From contig JAJZUN010000073.1 in the NCBI GenBank assembly GCA_021848555.1, positions 1 to 9,654 of the forward strand: a DNA stretch of 9,654 nt, read 5' to 3'. Positions 1-6,643 of the stretch are shown piece after piece; position 1 is the first letter of the stretch; each line of letters begins with the position of its first letter. Source of the stretch: Pseudomonadota bacterium (lineage in GTDB: Bacteria > Pseudomonadota > Gammaproteobacteria > Burkholderiales > SG8-39). The translations under genes were made by a program, and so were the position numbers. The notes below the pieces were generated by a model. The model worked only from the letters and a program-made list of their open reading frames with translations. It had not been told where the DNA came from and did no database searches.

Positions 1-636
1 GTGCGTGCGGCTTGGAACGAAGCTGCGGCATACCGTCGGCGACGCGCCGAACAGATACAGCAGCAGCCAGGAATGGCGCCTGAAGTTGCGGATCAGATGA
101 AAATACGCGTCGGTCTGGTAGGCGACGACGGGGCCGCTGCCTGCGTCGGCGCGTTGCAGTATCGGCCACGCCGCCTCGGGCATGGAGAAGTTGTAGTGCA
201 CCCCCGAAATGGTCTGCATGCGCCTGCCGTAACGATGCGCCAGGCCATTGCGGTATATCGTCTTTGCCCGGCCGAGATTGGATCCGCCGTATTGTCCGAG
301 CGGAATGGCGTCATCGGCCGGCAGGCCGCAAGGCATGCTGGTGCACCACAGCAGTTCGTCGCCCACGTGCCGGTAGACAATCTGGTGGATCTCGGTGAGT
401 TCGGCGAGACAGGCGTCGGCATTCGGGTGCACGCCGGTGATCAGTTCCAGCTGCGACTCGCTGAAATCGGTGGTGATGTGAGGGTGCGTGAGCGCCGACC
501 CCAGCCCGGCCGGATGCGGCGTGTCGGCGAGCATGCCATCCGGCCTGACGCGCAGGCTTTCCTTTTCAACGCCGCGCCGGATGCCTGTCAGCACCTCGCG
601 CGGAAGTTCCCGTAACCGTTGGTTGAGGCGGTTCAT
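1..636 (-). CDS. gshA: Glutamate-cysteine ligase (gamma-glutamylcysteine synthetase), N-terminal part, truncated by window edge
   Basis: The protein catalyses the first, ATP-dependent step of glutathione synthesis, joining L-glutamate to L-cysteine in the cytoplasm. Read on the minus strand from ATG 636-634, the frame is open for 212 codons to the window edge. Its start resembles E. coli-type GshA: an IRRGVEKESLRV segment near residue 19, GSALTHPHITTDFSESQLE around residues 47-65, and the strongly conserved MQTISGVHYNFSMP. This is followed by an ILQ...YFHLIRNFRRHSW...YLFGASP stretch typical of the family. The family is usually about 510-520 residues, so roughly 300 C-terminal residues lie outside the window. 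An AGGAAA Shine-Dalgarno sequence lies just upstream of the ATG. It is divergently arranged with gor, which fits shared glutathione metabolism. A 204-codon plus-strand frame over the same bases has no family features and is a shadow. The class (E. coli-like rather than plant/alphaproteobacterial) is judged from these motifs only. Confidence 0.92.
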   Translation of the reverse strand, partial: MNRLNQRLRELPREVLTGIRRGVEKESLRVRPDGMLADTPHPAGLGSALTHPHITTDFSESQLELITGVHPNADACLAELTEIHQIVYRHVGDELLWCTSMPCGLPADDAIPLGQYGGSNLGRAKTIYRNGLAHRYGRRMQTISGVHYNFSMPEAAWPILQRADAGSGPVVAYQTDAYFHLIRNFRRHSWLLLYLFGASPTVCRSFVPSRTH

Positions 637-691
637 GCGTGGTTTCCTGAAATCAACACCCTCTAGGGTAGCAGAACCGCACCGTGGTCTG

Positions 692-720
692 CTGCCAAGC
701 GCGTTCCTTTACGCTAACAT
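692..720 (+). promoter_or_regulatory. Weak candidate sigma-70 promoter for gor in the gshA-gor intergenic region
   Basis: CTGCCA (692-697) and TAACAT (715-720) are separated by 17 bases; each matches 4 of 6 positions of the -35 and -10 consensus. It points toward gor and would give a leader of about 110 nt. No convincing promoter was found for gshA on the other strand, and no clear operator-like palindrome was seen in the remaining 637-840 region. This is a pattern match only. Confidence 0.22.
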
Positions 721-840
721 GCGTGCGGAACGCGAAAAGCGCGCGGTGCACGTCGCGGCGCACCGGACGAGCGGCAGCGGCATCCGCCAAACCATCATCG
801 AAAACCAACAGGGCCATCACCGTCCCCGGGGATCAGAACC

Positions 841-2199
841 ATGGATCAGTACGATTACGACCTCTTCACCATCGGCGCCGGTTCGGGTGGGGTGCGCGCG
901 AGCCGCTATGCCGCCGGTCTCGGGGCGCGCGTCGCCGTCGCCGAGGAGCGCTATCTCGGGGGCACGTGCGTCAACGTCGGCTGCATTCCGAAAAAGCTCT
1001 TTTCCTACGCGGCGCACTATGGCGAGGATATCGCGCATGCCGGGGGCTACGGCTGGCGCGCGGCGGCACCGGTGTTCGATTGGCGCACGCTGGTCGCGAA
1101 CAAGAACCGGGAAATCGAGCGGCTCAACGCGGTCTATGCGAAGCTGCTTTCCGGCGCCGGGGTCACGCTGCTGCGCGGCCGCGCCACCCTGGTCGACGCG
1201 CATACCGTGGAGGTCGACGGACGCCGCGTGAGCGCGCACTATATCCTTGTCGCTACCGGCGGCTGGCCGGTGGTGCCGCCGGTTCCCGGCGCTGAGTTCG
1301 CCATCAGCTCGAACGAAGCGTTCTACCTGGAGCAACTGCCGCGGCGCGTGCTGGTGGTCGGCGGTGGTTATATCGCGGTCGAGTTCGCCTCCATTTTCAA
1401 CGGCCTCGGCGTGGACACCACGCTGGTCTATCGCGGCGAGCGCCTGCTGAAGGAGTTCGACGCCGACCTGGGCACGTTTCTCGCCGCGCAGATGGAAAAG
1501 AAAGGACTGCGCGTTCGCTTTCGCAGCACCATCGAGCGCATCGCGCGCGCCGCGGATGGCCGCGCGCTGCGCGCGACGCTGGCCGACGCATCCGTGCTGG
1601 AAGCCGACTGCGTGATGTACGCAACCGGCCGCGCACCGAATACGCATGGCCTCGGGCTCGAGGCTGCGGGCGTGAAGCTGGCGCCGAACGGCGCGGTGGT
1701 CGTCGACGCGAAGTTCAAGTCCAGCGTGCCCTCGATCTACGCCGTGGGCGACGTGATCGACCGCGTGCTGCTGACGCCGGTCGCCCTCGCCGAGGGCATG
1801 GTCGTGGCCGAGAACCTGTTCGGCACGGGGGAGCGCAGCCTGGACTACGAGGGCATTCCGACTGCGATCTTCAGCAATCCCAATGTAGGCACGGTAGGCT
1901 TGTCCGAAGCGAAAGCGCGCGAACGCCACGGCGACATCGACGTGTACCGAACCGCTTTCGGGCCGCTGCGCCACCAGTTGACCGGCAGCGGTGAACAAGT
2001 GCTGATGAAGCTGGTGGTGGACAGGATGAGCGATCGCGTGCTCGGCGTGCATATGGTCGGCCCGGATGCGGGAGAAATCATCCAGGGCTTCGCCGTGGCG
2101 CTGAAGTGCGGCGCAACCAAGCGCCAGTTCGACACCACCATAGGCATCCACCCGACCATGGCCGAGGAATTCGTCACCTTGCGCGAGGCGGTCGGCTGA
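841..2199 (+). CDS. gor: Glutathione-disulfide reductase (NADPH, FAD-dependent)
   Basis: It reduces glutathione disulfide to two GSH with NADPH, keeping the cytoplasmic thiol pool reduced. The 452-residue length is normal for this class I pyridine nucleotide-disulfide oxidoreductase. An FAD-binding GAGSGG motif lies near residues 12-17, and the redox-active CVNVGC disulfide is Cys43/Cys48. The second Rossmann motif [10 protein letters not shown] is around residues 173-182, followed by Arg198 and Arg201 in YRGER, the basic pair expected for the NADPH 2'-phosphate. An FAD-contacting YAVGD segment is near residue 300. The C-terminal dimerisation domain ends with the catalytic HPTMAEE motif (His437, Glu442). 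GGGGA at 828-832 serves as ribosome binding site 8 nt before the ATG. Dihydrolipoamide and mercuric reductases share the fold, but CVNVGC, the Arg pair and the divergent gshA neighbour favour glutathione reductase. Confidence 0.95.
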   Translation: MDQYDYDLFTIGAGSGGVRASRYAAGLGARVAVAEERYLGGTCVNVGCIPKKLFSYAAHYGEDIAHAGGYGWRAAAPVFDWRTLVANKNREIERLNAVYAKLLSGAGVTLLRGRATLVDAHTVEVDGRRVSAHYILVATGGWPVVPPVPGAEFAISSNEAFYLEQLPRRVLVVGGGYIAVEFASIFNGLGVDTTLVYRGERLLKEFDADLGTFLAAQMEKKGLRVRFRSTIERIARAADGRALRATLADASVLEADCVMYATGRAPNTHGLGLEAAGVKLAPNGAVVVDAKFKSSVPSIYAVGDVIDRVLLTPVALAEGMVVAENLFGTGERSLDYEGIPTAIFSNPNVGTVGLSEAKARERHGDIDVYRTAFGPLRHQLTGSGEQVLMKLVVDRMSDRVLGVHMVGPDAGEIIQGFAVALKCGATKRQFDTTIGIHPTMAEEFVTLREAVG

Positions 2200-2234
2200 T
2201 TTCCTGCTGATACAATTGACCGGCACCATCAAGC

Positions 2235-2258
2235 CCCGGGAGGCAGCTTTATCCCGGG
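2235..2258 (+). terminator. Hairpin after gor, possible terminator without a T-tract
   Basis: CCCGGGA (2235-2241) pairs perfectly with TCCCGGG (2252-2258) around a 10-nt loop, 35 bases after the gor stop codon. No run of T follows, so intrinsic termination is doubtful; it may be an mRNA 3' stabiliser or chance in GC-rich DNA. Confidence 0.3.
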
Positions 2259-2308
2259 CGCCGGCCGTGCGCCGCGGCGATGGGTCGCGAAGCGGCGCCA
2301 AAAGACGG

Positions 2309-2314
2309 TAGAAT
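2309..2314 (+). promoter_or_regulatory. Candidate -10 element (TAGAAT) upstream of the outer-membrane barrel gene
   Basis: TAGAAT matches 5 of 6 positions of the sigma-70 -10 consensus and sits 26 nt before the next ATG. It stands in a locally AT-rich stretch (2300-2340) that contrasts with the GC-rich surroundings. No good -35 hexamer is visible 16-18 nt upstream. GAAAGGGA at 2327-2334 is the likely ribosome binding site. Confidence 0.35.
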
Positions 2315-2340
2315 CCCATAAAAATTGAAAGGGATTCCGA

Positions 2341-2886
2341 ATGAACCTGAATAGTGCCGCTCAAAATGAGAACACGGCCGCCGCGGCCGGTAGGTGGCGC
2401 AAGCGCTTTGGCACGGCGCTTGTGCTGAGCACCGTCTGGTACGCCGCCGGTGCCCACGCCGAGGCGACGCCGGCGGAGTCCTGGCCGCAGGTCTGGCTCA
2501 ACCCGGGCATCTACTCGCAGCACTTCGACTCGGGCAAGGGCTTGCGCAACAACAACATCGGCTTCGGTGCCGAAGTCATGCTGAGCAACGATCATGTGTT
2601 GATGGGCGGAAGCTTCATCAACAGCAATCGTGCAAGAACCCGCTTCGCCGCCTACGAATGGCGGCCCCTGCACTGGAAATTCTACGGCGCCGACGTGGGC
2701 GCGGGCATTGCGCTCGGCGCGTTCGACGGCTATCCGAACTATCGCAATGGCGGGTGGTTCGTCGCACCCCTGCCTATGCTGTCCGTCGAAGGCAGGTACC
2801 TGGGCGCGAATATCAGTCTCATCCCAACAGTCAAGAACCGATTCGACGGCGCCTTGGCGGTTCAGGTCAAGCTGCGGGTCTGGTGA
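2341..2886 (+). CDS. Exported outer-membrane beta-barrel protein, PagP-like
   Basis: This 181-residue protein begins with a long basic n-region (RWRKR), a hydrophobic core and an AHA|EA signal peptidase I site near residue 40, giving a mature protein of about 140 residues. The mature part is rich in alternating aromatic and glycine strands and ends KLRVW, with a terminal aromatic residue typical of outer-membrane barrels. Its plan resembles PagP (lipid A palmitoyltransferase): a conserved His followed by an N..IGFGAEVMLS strand, an F-[ND]-S-type segment, a YEWRP strand, a PLPML segment and a final strand pair. Aligned by eye, PagP catalytic His33/Asp76/Ser77 fall on His61, Asn94 and Ser95 here. 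Similar betaproteobacterial proteins are, as I recall, sometimes labelled sn-glycerol-3-phosphate transporter; nothing in a single-barrel protein this short supports that label. Acyltransferase activity is unproven, given Asn in place of Asp. A barrel in the outer membrane is the secure part of the call. Confidence 0.72.
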   Translation: MNLNSAAQNENTAAAAGRWRKRFGTALVLSTVWYAAGAHAEATPAESWPQVWLNPGIYSQHFDSGKGLRNNNIGFGAEVMLSNDHVLMGGSFINSNRARTRFAAYEWRPLHWKFYGADVGAGIALGAFDGYPNYRNGGWFVAPLPMLSVEGRYLGANISLIPTVKNRFDGALAVQVKLRVW

Positions 2887-3014
2887 CCTGCCGCTGGTCG
2901 ATGCCGGAGGCGGCGCTCGCCTGAGCTAGCGCGGCGGAGAACTGACGCTTCAGCGGGATCACCGCCCGGTCTGCGGTCCGGCAGTTGTCTTTTCAGCAGA
3001 CGGCAAATGTGTGT

Positions 3015-3020
3015 GAGGAA
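3015..3020 (+). promoter_or_regulatory. Shine-Dalgarno sequence selecting a TTG start for the Sel1-repeat gene
   Basis: GAGGAA ends 6 nt before TTG 3027-3029. The reading frame is open further upstream (TTG at 2985, GTG at 3009), but those starts have no comparable ribosome binding site, and they would place a charged segment ahead of an otherwise ordinary signal peptide. Confidence 0.6.
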
Positions 3021-3026
3021 CGGAAG

Positions 3027-4037
3027 TTGCGCAGACTAGCCGCGATCGGGATCATCCTGGCCCTCGTCGCGTCGCCCTTGCGCGCTGGTCCGTTTGAGGA
3101 TGGCGTGAAGTTCTACGAGGCCAGGGACTACGCGCGGGCTCTGCTTTCGTTTGGTCAGGCAGCAGCGCGGGACGATGCCGCGGCGCAAGCATTCCTGGGG
3201 GTCATGTACGCCGAAGGGCAGGGGGTGGAGCGGGACTACCGCCAGGCCATATCCTGGTATCAGAAAGCGTCGGCGCAAGGCAATGCGATCGCGCAATACA
3301 ACCTGGGTTTGATGTATGCCGGGGGCAAAGGGCTGCCGCAGGATTACCGGCAGGCCGCGATGTGGCACGAGAAGGCGGCACTTCAGGGATACGCGCCGGC
3401 GCAATCCTACCTCGGGTTCATGTACTACAACGGTCAGGGGGTGGCGCTGGACTACCAGCAGGCCGCATTCTGGTGCGCGGAGGCGGCGGCGCGCGGGAAC
3501 GCTGCGGCCCAATACAACCTCGGCTTGATGTATGCCAACGGGCAAGGTGTGCTGCAGGACCACAAGCTGGCGCTGTCATGGTATGAAAAGGCTGCGGCGC
3601 AGGGCGACGCCATGGCGCAATATAACCTGGGGCTGGCGTACGCCACCGGCCAGGGTGTGGCCGCCGACCATGCGCAAGCCCTGGCCTGGTACCAGCGCGC
3701 AGCGGAGCAGGGTTACGTGCGGGCACAGAACAACCTGGCGCTGATGTACGACAGCGGGCAAGGCGTGCCGCAGAATTACGAGAAGGCGGTCTTCTGGTAC
3801 GAGAAAGCCGCTGCGCAGGGGGACGCGATCGCGCAATACAATCTGGGCCTGATGTACGCCAAAGGGCAGGGAATCAGGAAGGATTACGTCGAAGCCCACA
3901 AGTGGTGGAGTCTGGCCGAGGCGAGCGGCGACCGGTCCGCGGGCAAGAACCGTCGGGCGGTGGAAAAACTGATGACACCGGAACAAATCGCCGAAGCGCG
4001 CCGGCGCGCAGGCGAGCGGCGGGAAGTGCGCAGGTAG
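3027..4037 (+). CDS. Secreted Sel1-like (TPR-type) repeat protein
   Basis: From TTG 3027 this is 336 residues. It opens with a signal peptide: MRR, a hydrophobic run to about residue 16, then a likely cleavage in SPLRA|GPFEDG. A half-repeat (EARDYARALLSF) precedes seven uninterrupted 36-residue Sel1 repeats, residues about 51-302, encoded at 3177-3932. Each follows the pattern AxAQxxLGxMYxxGQGVxxDYxxAxxWYxKAAxQG. The last repeat ends HKWWSLAEASGD, the usual capping variant, followed by a basic helical tail with MTPEQIAEARR. Sel1 repeats form an alpha-alpha superhelix that binds proteins, and signal-bearing bacterial members usually act in the periplasm or at the envelope. The partner cannot be told from the sequence. 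Its 5' neighbour is 140 bp away, so it is not obviously in the same operon. A longer frame beginning at TTG 2985 is possible but less likely. Confidence 0.88.
   Translation: MRRLAAIGIILALVASPLRAGPFEDGVKFYEARDYARALLSFGQAAARDDAAAQAFLGVMYAEGQGVERDYRQAISWYQKASAQGNAIAQYNLGLMYAGGKGLPQDYRQAAMWHEKAALQGYAPAQSYLGFMYYNGQGVALDYQQAAFWCAEAAARGNAAAQYNLGLMYANGQGVLQDHKLALSWYEKAAAQGDAMAQYNLGLAYATGQGVAADHAQALAWYQRAAEQGYVRAQNNLALMYDSGQGVPQNYEKAVFWYEKAAAQGDAIAQYNLGLMYAKGQGIRKDYVEAHKWWSLAEASGDRSAGKNRRAVEKLMTPEQIAEARRRAGERREVRR
3177..3932 (+). repeat. Seven tandem 108-bp units encoding Sel1 repeats
   Basis: The array is exactly 7 x 108 bp with no indels. DNA similarity is visible as well as protein similarity. Units 2 and 7 both begin GCGATCGCGCAATACAA, and units 2, 4, 5 and 7 all contain CAATA[CT]AA[CT]CT. 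Such units can recombine and change copy number. Confidence 0.85.
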
Positions 4038-4278
4038 CGCGGCGCAAGCGGGCTCGGCGGCCGCCGTCCGCGCGCCATACGGCACTTGTTCGGGGCTGCG
4101 TGTTTGGAGTACAGTTTGGGTGCGCTAACGCACTTATCCCGGCGCGGATGGGCGGGGCCAGAAGCGGATAGCTGCGCGGCGCGAGGCGAAACCGATTACC
4201 TGAGGACAGTCAAGCTTAAGATTGCATGCGCTGCGGGGAACCGGTCCGCGGCTTTCTCCCTGAACCATCGCTATCCTT
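4038..4278 (+). promoter_or_regulatory. Leader region of the signalling operon with candidate promoter and small palindrome
   Basis: This 241-bp region lies between the Sel1 gene and the cyclase gene. The best promoter-like pair is TTGTTC (4086-4091) and TACAGT (4110-4115) with an 18-nt spacer. Directly after it is a perfect small palindrome GTGCG-CTAA-CGCAC (4120-4133), placed where a repressor site or the foot of the leader RNA could be. A second weak -10-like TAAGAT is at 4217-4222. No CRP-like TGTGA-N6-TCACA site and no clear Shine-Dalgarno before the ATG at 4279 were found. No terminator for the Sel1 gene was seen. Confidence 0.3.
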
Positions 4279-6642
4279 ATGGAAATCGGCCCCGAAACGA
4301 TACGCAGCATCGTTGAACGCCCTTTGAGCCAGTCGGAAATCGAAAGGCTGCTGCGCGGGCTGGATGACGCCGGGAAGGCGCAACTGCTGTTGCGCATGGC
4401 CGAGGCCGTGCGCCGCGCCTCGGCGGTCGCCGACATCGCCAACCGCGTCTCCGACAGCCTTTCGCTCGACGTGCTGTTTCCGCGGCTGATGGAGGTGGTC
4501 AGCAGTACGCTGAACGCCGATCGCAGCTCCCTTTTTCTGTACGACCCCGAAACCGGAGAACTGTACTCGCGCGTGATGCAGGGCAATGCCATGGGGGAAA
4601 TCCGCTTTCCCAGCAGCCTCGGCATCGCGGGCTCGGTATTCACCAAGGGGGAGGCGGAAATCATTACGGCGGACGCCTATTCCAATTCCCGTTTCAACCA
4701 GGACGTGGACCGGCGTACCGGCTATCGCACCCGAAATATCCTGTGCGTCCCGATACGCAACAAAAGCCGCGAGGTGATCGGGGTCACCCAGGTACTGAAC
4801 AAGCACGCCGGGGATTTCGACGCCGAAGATCAGAAGCTGCTCGAGGGGCTGTCGCAGCAGGCCGCCGCCGCGCTCGAGAACGCCTGCCTGTTCGAAAAAG
4901 TCGAGCGCCAGCAGCGCGAAGAGGCGATGCTGCTCGAAGTCGTCAGTTCGATCGCCTCGGAGATCCGCCTGGAGCCGCTGCTTGGCAAGATCCTGGCGGC
5001 GGCGATCCAGCTCCTCGATGCCGATCGCGGAACCCTGTTTTTGTACGATCCCAAGCGGCACGAGTTGTTTTCGCACGTGGCCGACGGCATCGAGAGCTCG
5101 GAGATCCGCTTTCCCGCGAATGCCGGCATCGCGGGCGAATGCTTCAGTTCGGGCAAGGTGATCAACATCCTGGACGCCTACCAGGACGCGCGATTCAACC
5201 CTGCGATCGACCGGAGCACCGGCTACCGGACGCGCAGCATGCTGTGCATGCCCATCGTGGCCAGGGCGGCGGGCGTCATCGGCGTGATGGAAATCCTCAA
5301 TCGCAGGCTGGGCGCGTTCGGACCCGCCGACGAGCGGCGGCTGCAGGCTTTTTGCGCCGAGGCGGCGGTGTCGATACAGAACGCGCAGCTGTTTGAGGAG
5401 ATCAACGCCGAGCGAAATTACAACGAATCGATCCTGCACAGCATGAACAACGCCGTGCTCACGCTCGATGCCGCCGGAATCCTGCGCAAGGTCAACGCAT
5501 CCGCGGTACGCATTCTTCGCCGCGGGGCGGGGGAATTGGTCGGGCGCCCGCTGGGGGAGATTTTCGTCGGACGCAACGCCTGGGTGGCCGGGAGCCTGGA
5601 CAAGGTGCGCGCCGCAGGCAAGACCGACATTACGGTGGATACCGACCTTTTCGTCGACGGCGCGCGAACGGCCTCGGTCGATCTCACCACCGTGCCCCTG
5701 GTCAGCATGAAAGACGAGCCGATCGGCTACATGCTGATGATGGAGGACATCACGCGCGAGAAGCGCCTGCGCAACACCCTGTCGCGCTATATGAGCAAGT
5801 CCGTGATGGATCAACTGCTCGCGAGCGGCGACGCAGTGCTCGGCGGCATCAACCGCGAGGTGAGCGTGCTGTTCTCGGATATTCGCGGCTTTACCTCCAT
5901 CTCGGAGCGGCTCGGCGCCCAGGAAACCGTCGCCCTGCTGAATGAATACTTTACCGATATGGTCGACATCGTTTTCGCCCACCAGGGGGTGCTGGACAAA
6001 TACATGGGCGACATGATCATGGCGGTATTCGGGTCCGTGCTGCAGCACACCGAGGACGCCGACAATGCGGTCACCGTAGGCAACCGGATGATGGCCGGGC
6101 TGCGCCTGCTGAACGACCGCCTCGCGGCGCGGGGGCGCGAGCCGATCAAGATCGGCGTGGGCATCAGCACCGGTGAGGTGGTGGCCGGCAACATAGGGTC
6201 GCCGAAGCGGCTGGAGTATACTGTCATCGGCAACCGCGTAAACATCGCCCACCGGCTGGAGGACGCGAACAAGTTCTACGGCACGTCGGTTCTGATCTGC
6301 AACCAGACCTACGAACGGATGAAAGACCGGTCCGAGGTGCGCGAGATCGATCTGATCCGCGTGCGCGGCATGGAAGAACCGGTCGCCATTTACGAGGCGA
6401 TCGGGCACCATACCGAAGACTCCTTCCCGCGGCGGTCAGTTGCGGTGAAAGCTTTCGGCGAAGGTCTTTCGAGGTATCGCCGGCGCGAATGGAAGCATGC
6501 CGCACGCTGTTTCCAGGACGCGCTTGCCGCCAATCCGAATGATGGGCCGTCGCGCGTCTATCTCGAGCGTTGCGACATTTTCCGCAGTACACCGCCCGCG
6601 CCGGGATGGGACGGGGTGTGGTCGGTGCAAAGCAAGTATTGA
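4279..6642 (+). CDS. Class III adenylate cyclase with GAF-GAF-PAS sensory domains
   Basis: This 787-residue soluble protein is predicted to make cAMP from ATP. Domain order: GAF1 about residues 55-205, GAF2 about 217-374, PAS about 378-495, a short helical linker (LSRYMSKSVMDQLL), the cyclase domain about 525-700, and a C-terminal helical tail (FGEGLSRYRRREW to RCDIF) common in this family. Catalytic residues are complete: metal ligands Asp534 (in FSDIRGFT) and Asp578 (in YMGD), base-selecting Lys574 and Thr648 (in YTVIGN), and transition-state Asn655 and Arg659. The Lys/Thr pair is usual for bacterial enzymes using ATP. GAF1 carries an NKFDE-like set (Asn174, Lys175, Phe180, Asp184, but Gln185); GAF2 has Asn341, Arg342, Phe347, Asp351, Glu352. 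NKFDE marks cyclic-nucleotide-binding GAF domains. The layout matches cyanobacterial CyaB1/CyaB2. There is no membrane segment. ATG 4279 is the first start after an in-frame stop at 4261. It is the first gene of a three-gene operon. Confidence 0.93.
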   Translation: MEIGPETIRSIVERPLSQSEIERLLRGLDDAGKAQLLLRMAEAVRRASAVADIANRVSDSLSLDVLFPRLMEVVSSTLNADRSSLFLYDPETGELYSRVMQGNAMGEIRFPSSLGIAGSVFTKGEAEIITADAYSNSRFNQDVDRRTGYRTRNILCVPIRNKSREVIGVTQVLNKHAGDFDAEDQKLLEGLSQQAAAALENACLFEKVERQQREEAMLLEVVSSIASEIRLEPLLGKILAAAIQLLDADRGTLFLYDPKRHELFSHVADGIESSEIRFPANAGIAGECFSSGKVINILDAYQDARFNPAIDRSTGYRTRSMLCMPIVARAAGVIGVMEILNRRLGAFGPADERRLQAFCAEAAVSIQNAQLFEEINAERNYNESILHSMNNAVLTLDAAGILRKVNASAVRILRRGAGELVGRPLGEIFVGRNAWVAGSLDKVRAAGKTDITVDTDLFVDGARTASVDLTTVPLVSMKDEPIGYMLMMEDITREKRLRNTLSRYMSKSVMDQLLASGDAVLGGINREVSVLFSDIRGFTSISERLGAQETVALLNEYFTDMVDIVFAHQGVLDKYMGDMIMAVFGSVLQHTEDADNAVTVGNRMMAGLRLLNDRLAARGREPIKIGVGISTGEVVAGNIGSPKRLEYTVIGNRVNIAHRLEDANKFYGTSVLICNQTYERMKDRSEVREIDLIRVRGMEEPVAIYEAIGHHTEDSFPRRSVAVKAFGEGLSRYRRREWKHAARCFQDALAANPNDGPSRVYLERCDIFRSTPPAPGWDGVWSVQSKY

Positions 6643-6643
6643 T

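Noticed and set aside
1..615. Open frame of 204 codons on the plus strand at the left edge
   Set aside because: It is antisense to gshA, whose conserved motifs are clear on the minus strand. The plus-strand translation is Arg/Ala-rich with no recognisable domain.
2211..2221. TACAAT and TTGACC promoter-like hexamers after gor
   Set aside because: They overlap each other and neither has a partner hexamer at 16-18 nt.
817..2673. 618-codon minus-strand frame opposite gor
   Set aside because: Long antisense frames are expected in GC-rich codon usage. The composition is His/Arg/Gln-rich without motifs, and the frame runs through the intergenic region into the next gene.
2969..3001. GTCTGC/GCAGAC inverted repeat upstream of the Sel1 gene
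   Set aside because: It is only 6 bp with a 21-nt loop and no T-tract; this is expected by chance in such DNA.
4216..6411. 731-codon minus-strand frame opposite the cyclase gene
   Set aside because: It mirrors the cyclase codons and has no domain of its own, while the plus strand has four recognisable domains with all catalytic residues.
6497..6643. Longer N-terminus for the HD-GYP gene starting inside the cyclase gene
   Set aside because: The added 49 residues are antihomologous junk in another frame of the cyclase tail. The DUF3391 domain begins at MELKQIPVEEL (6644).
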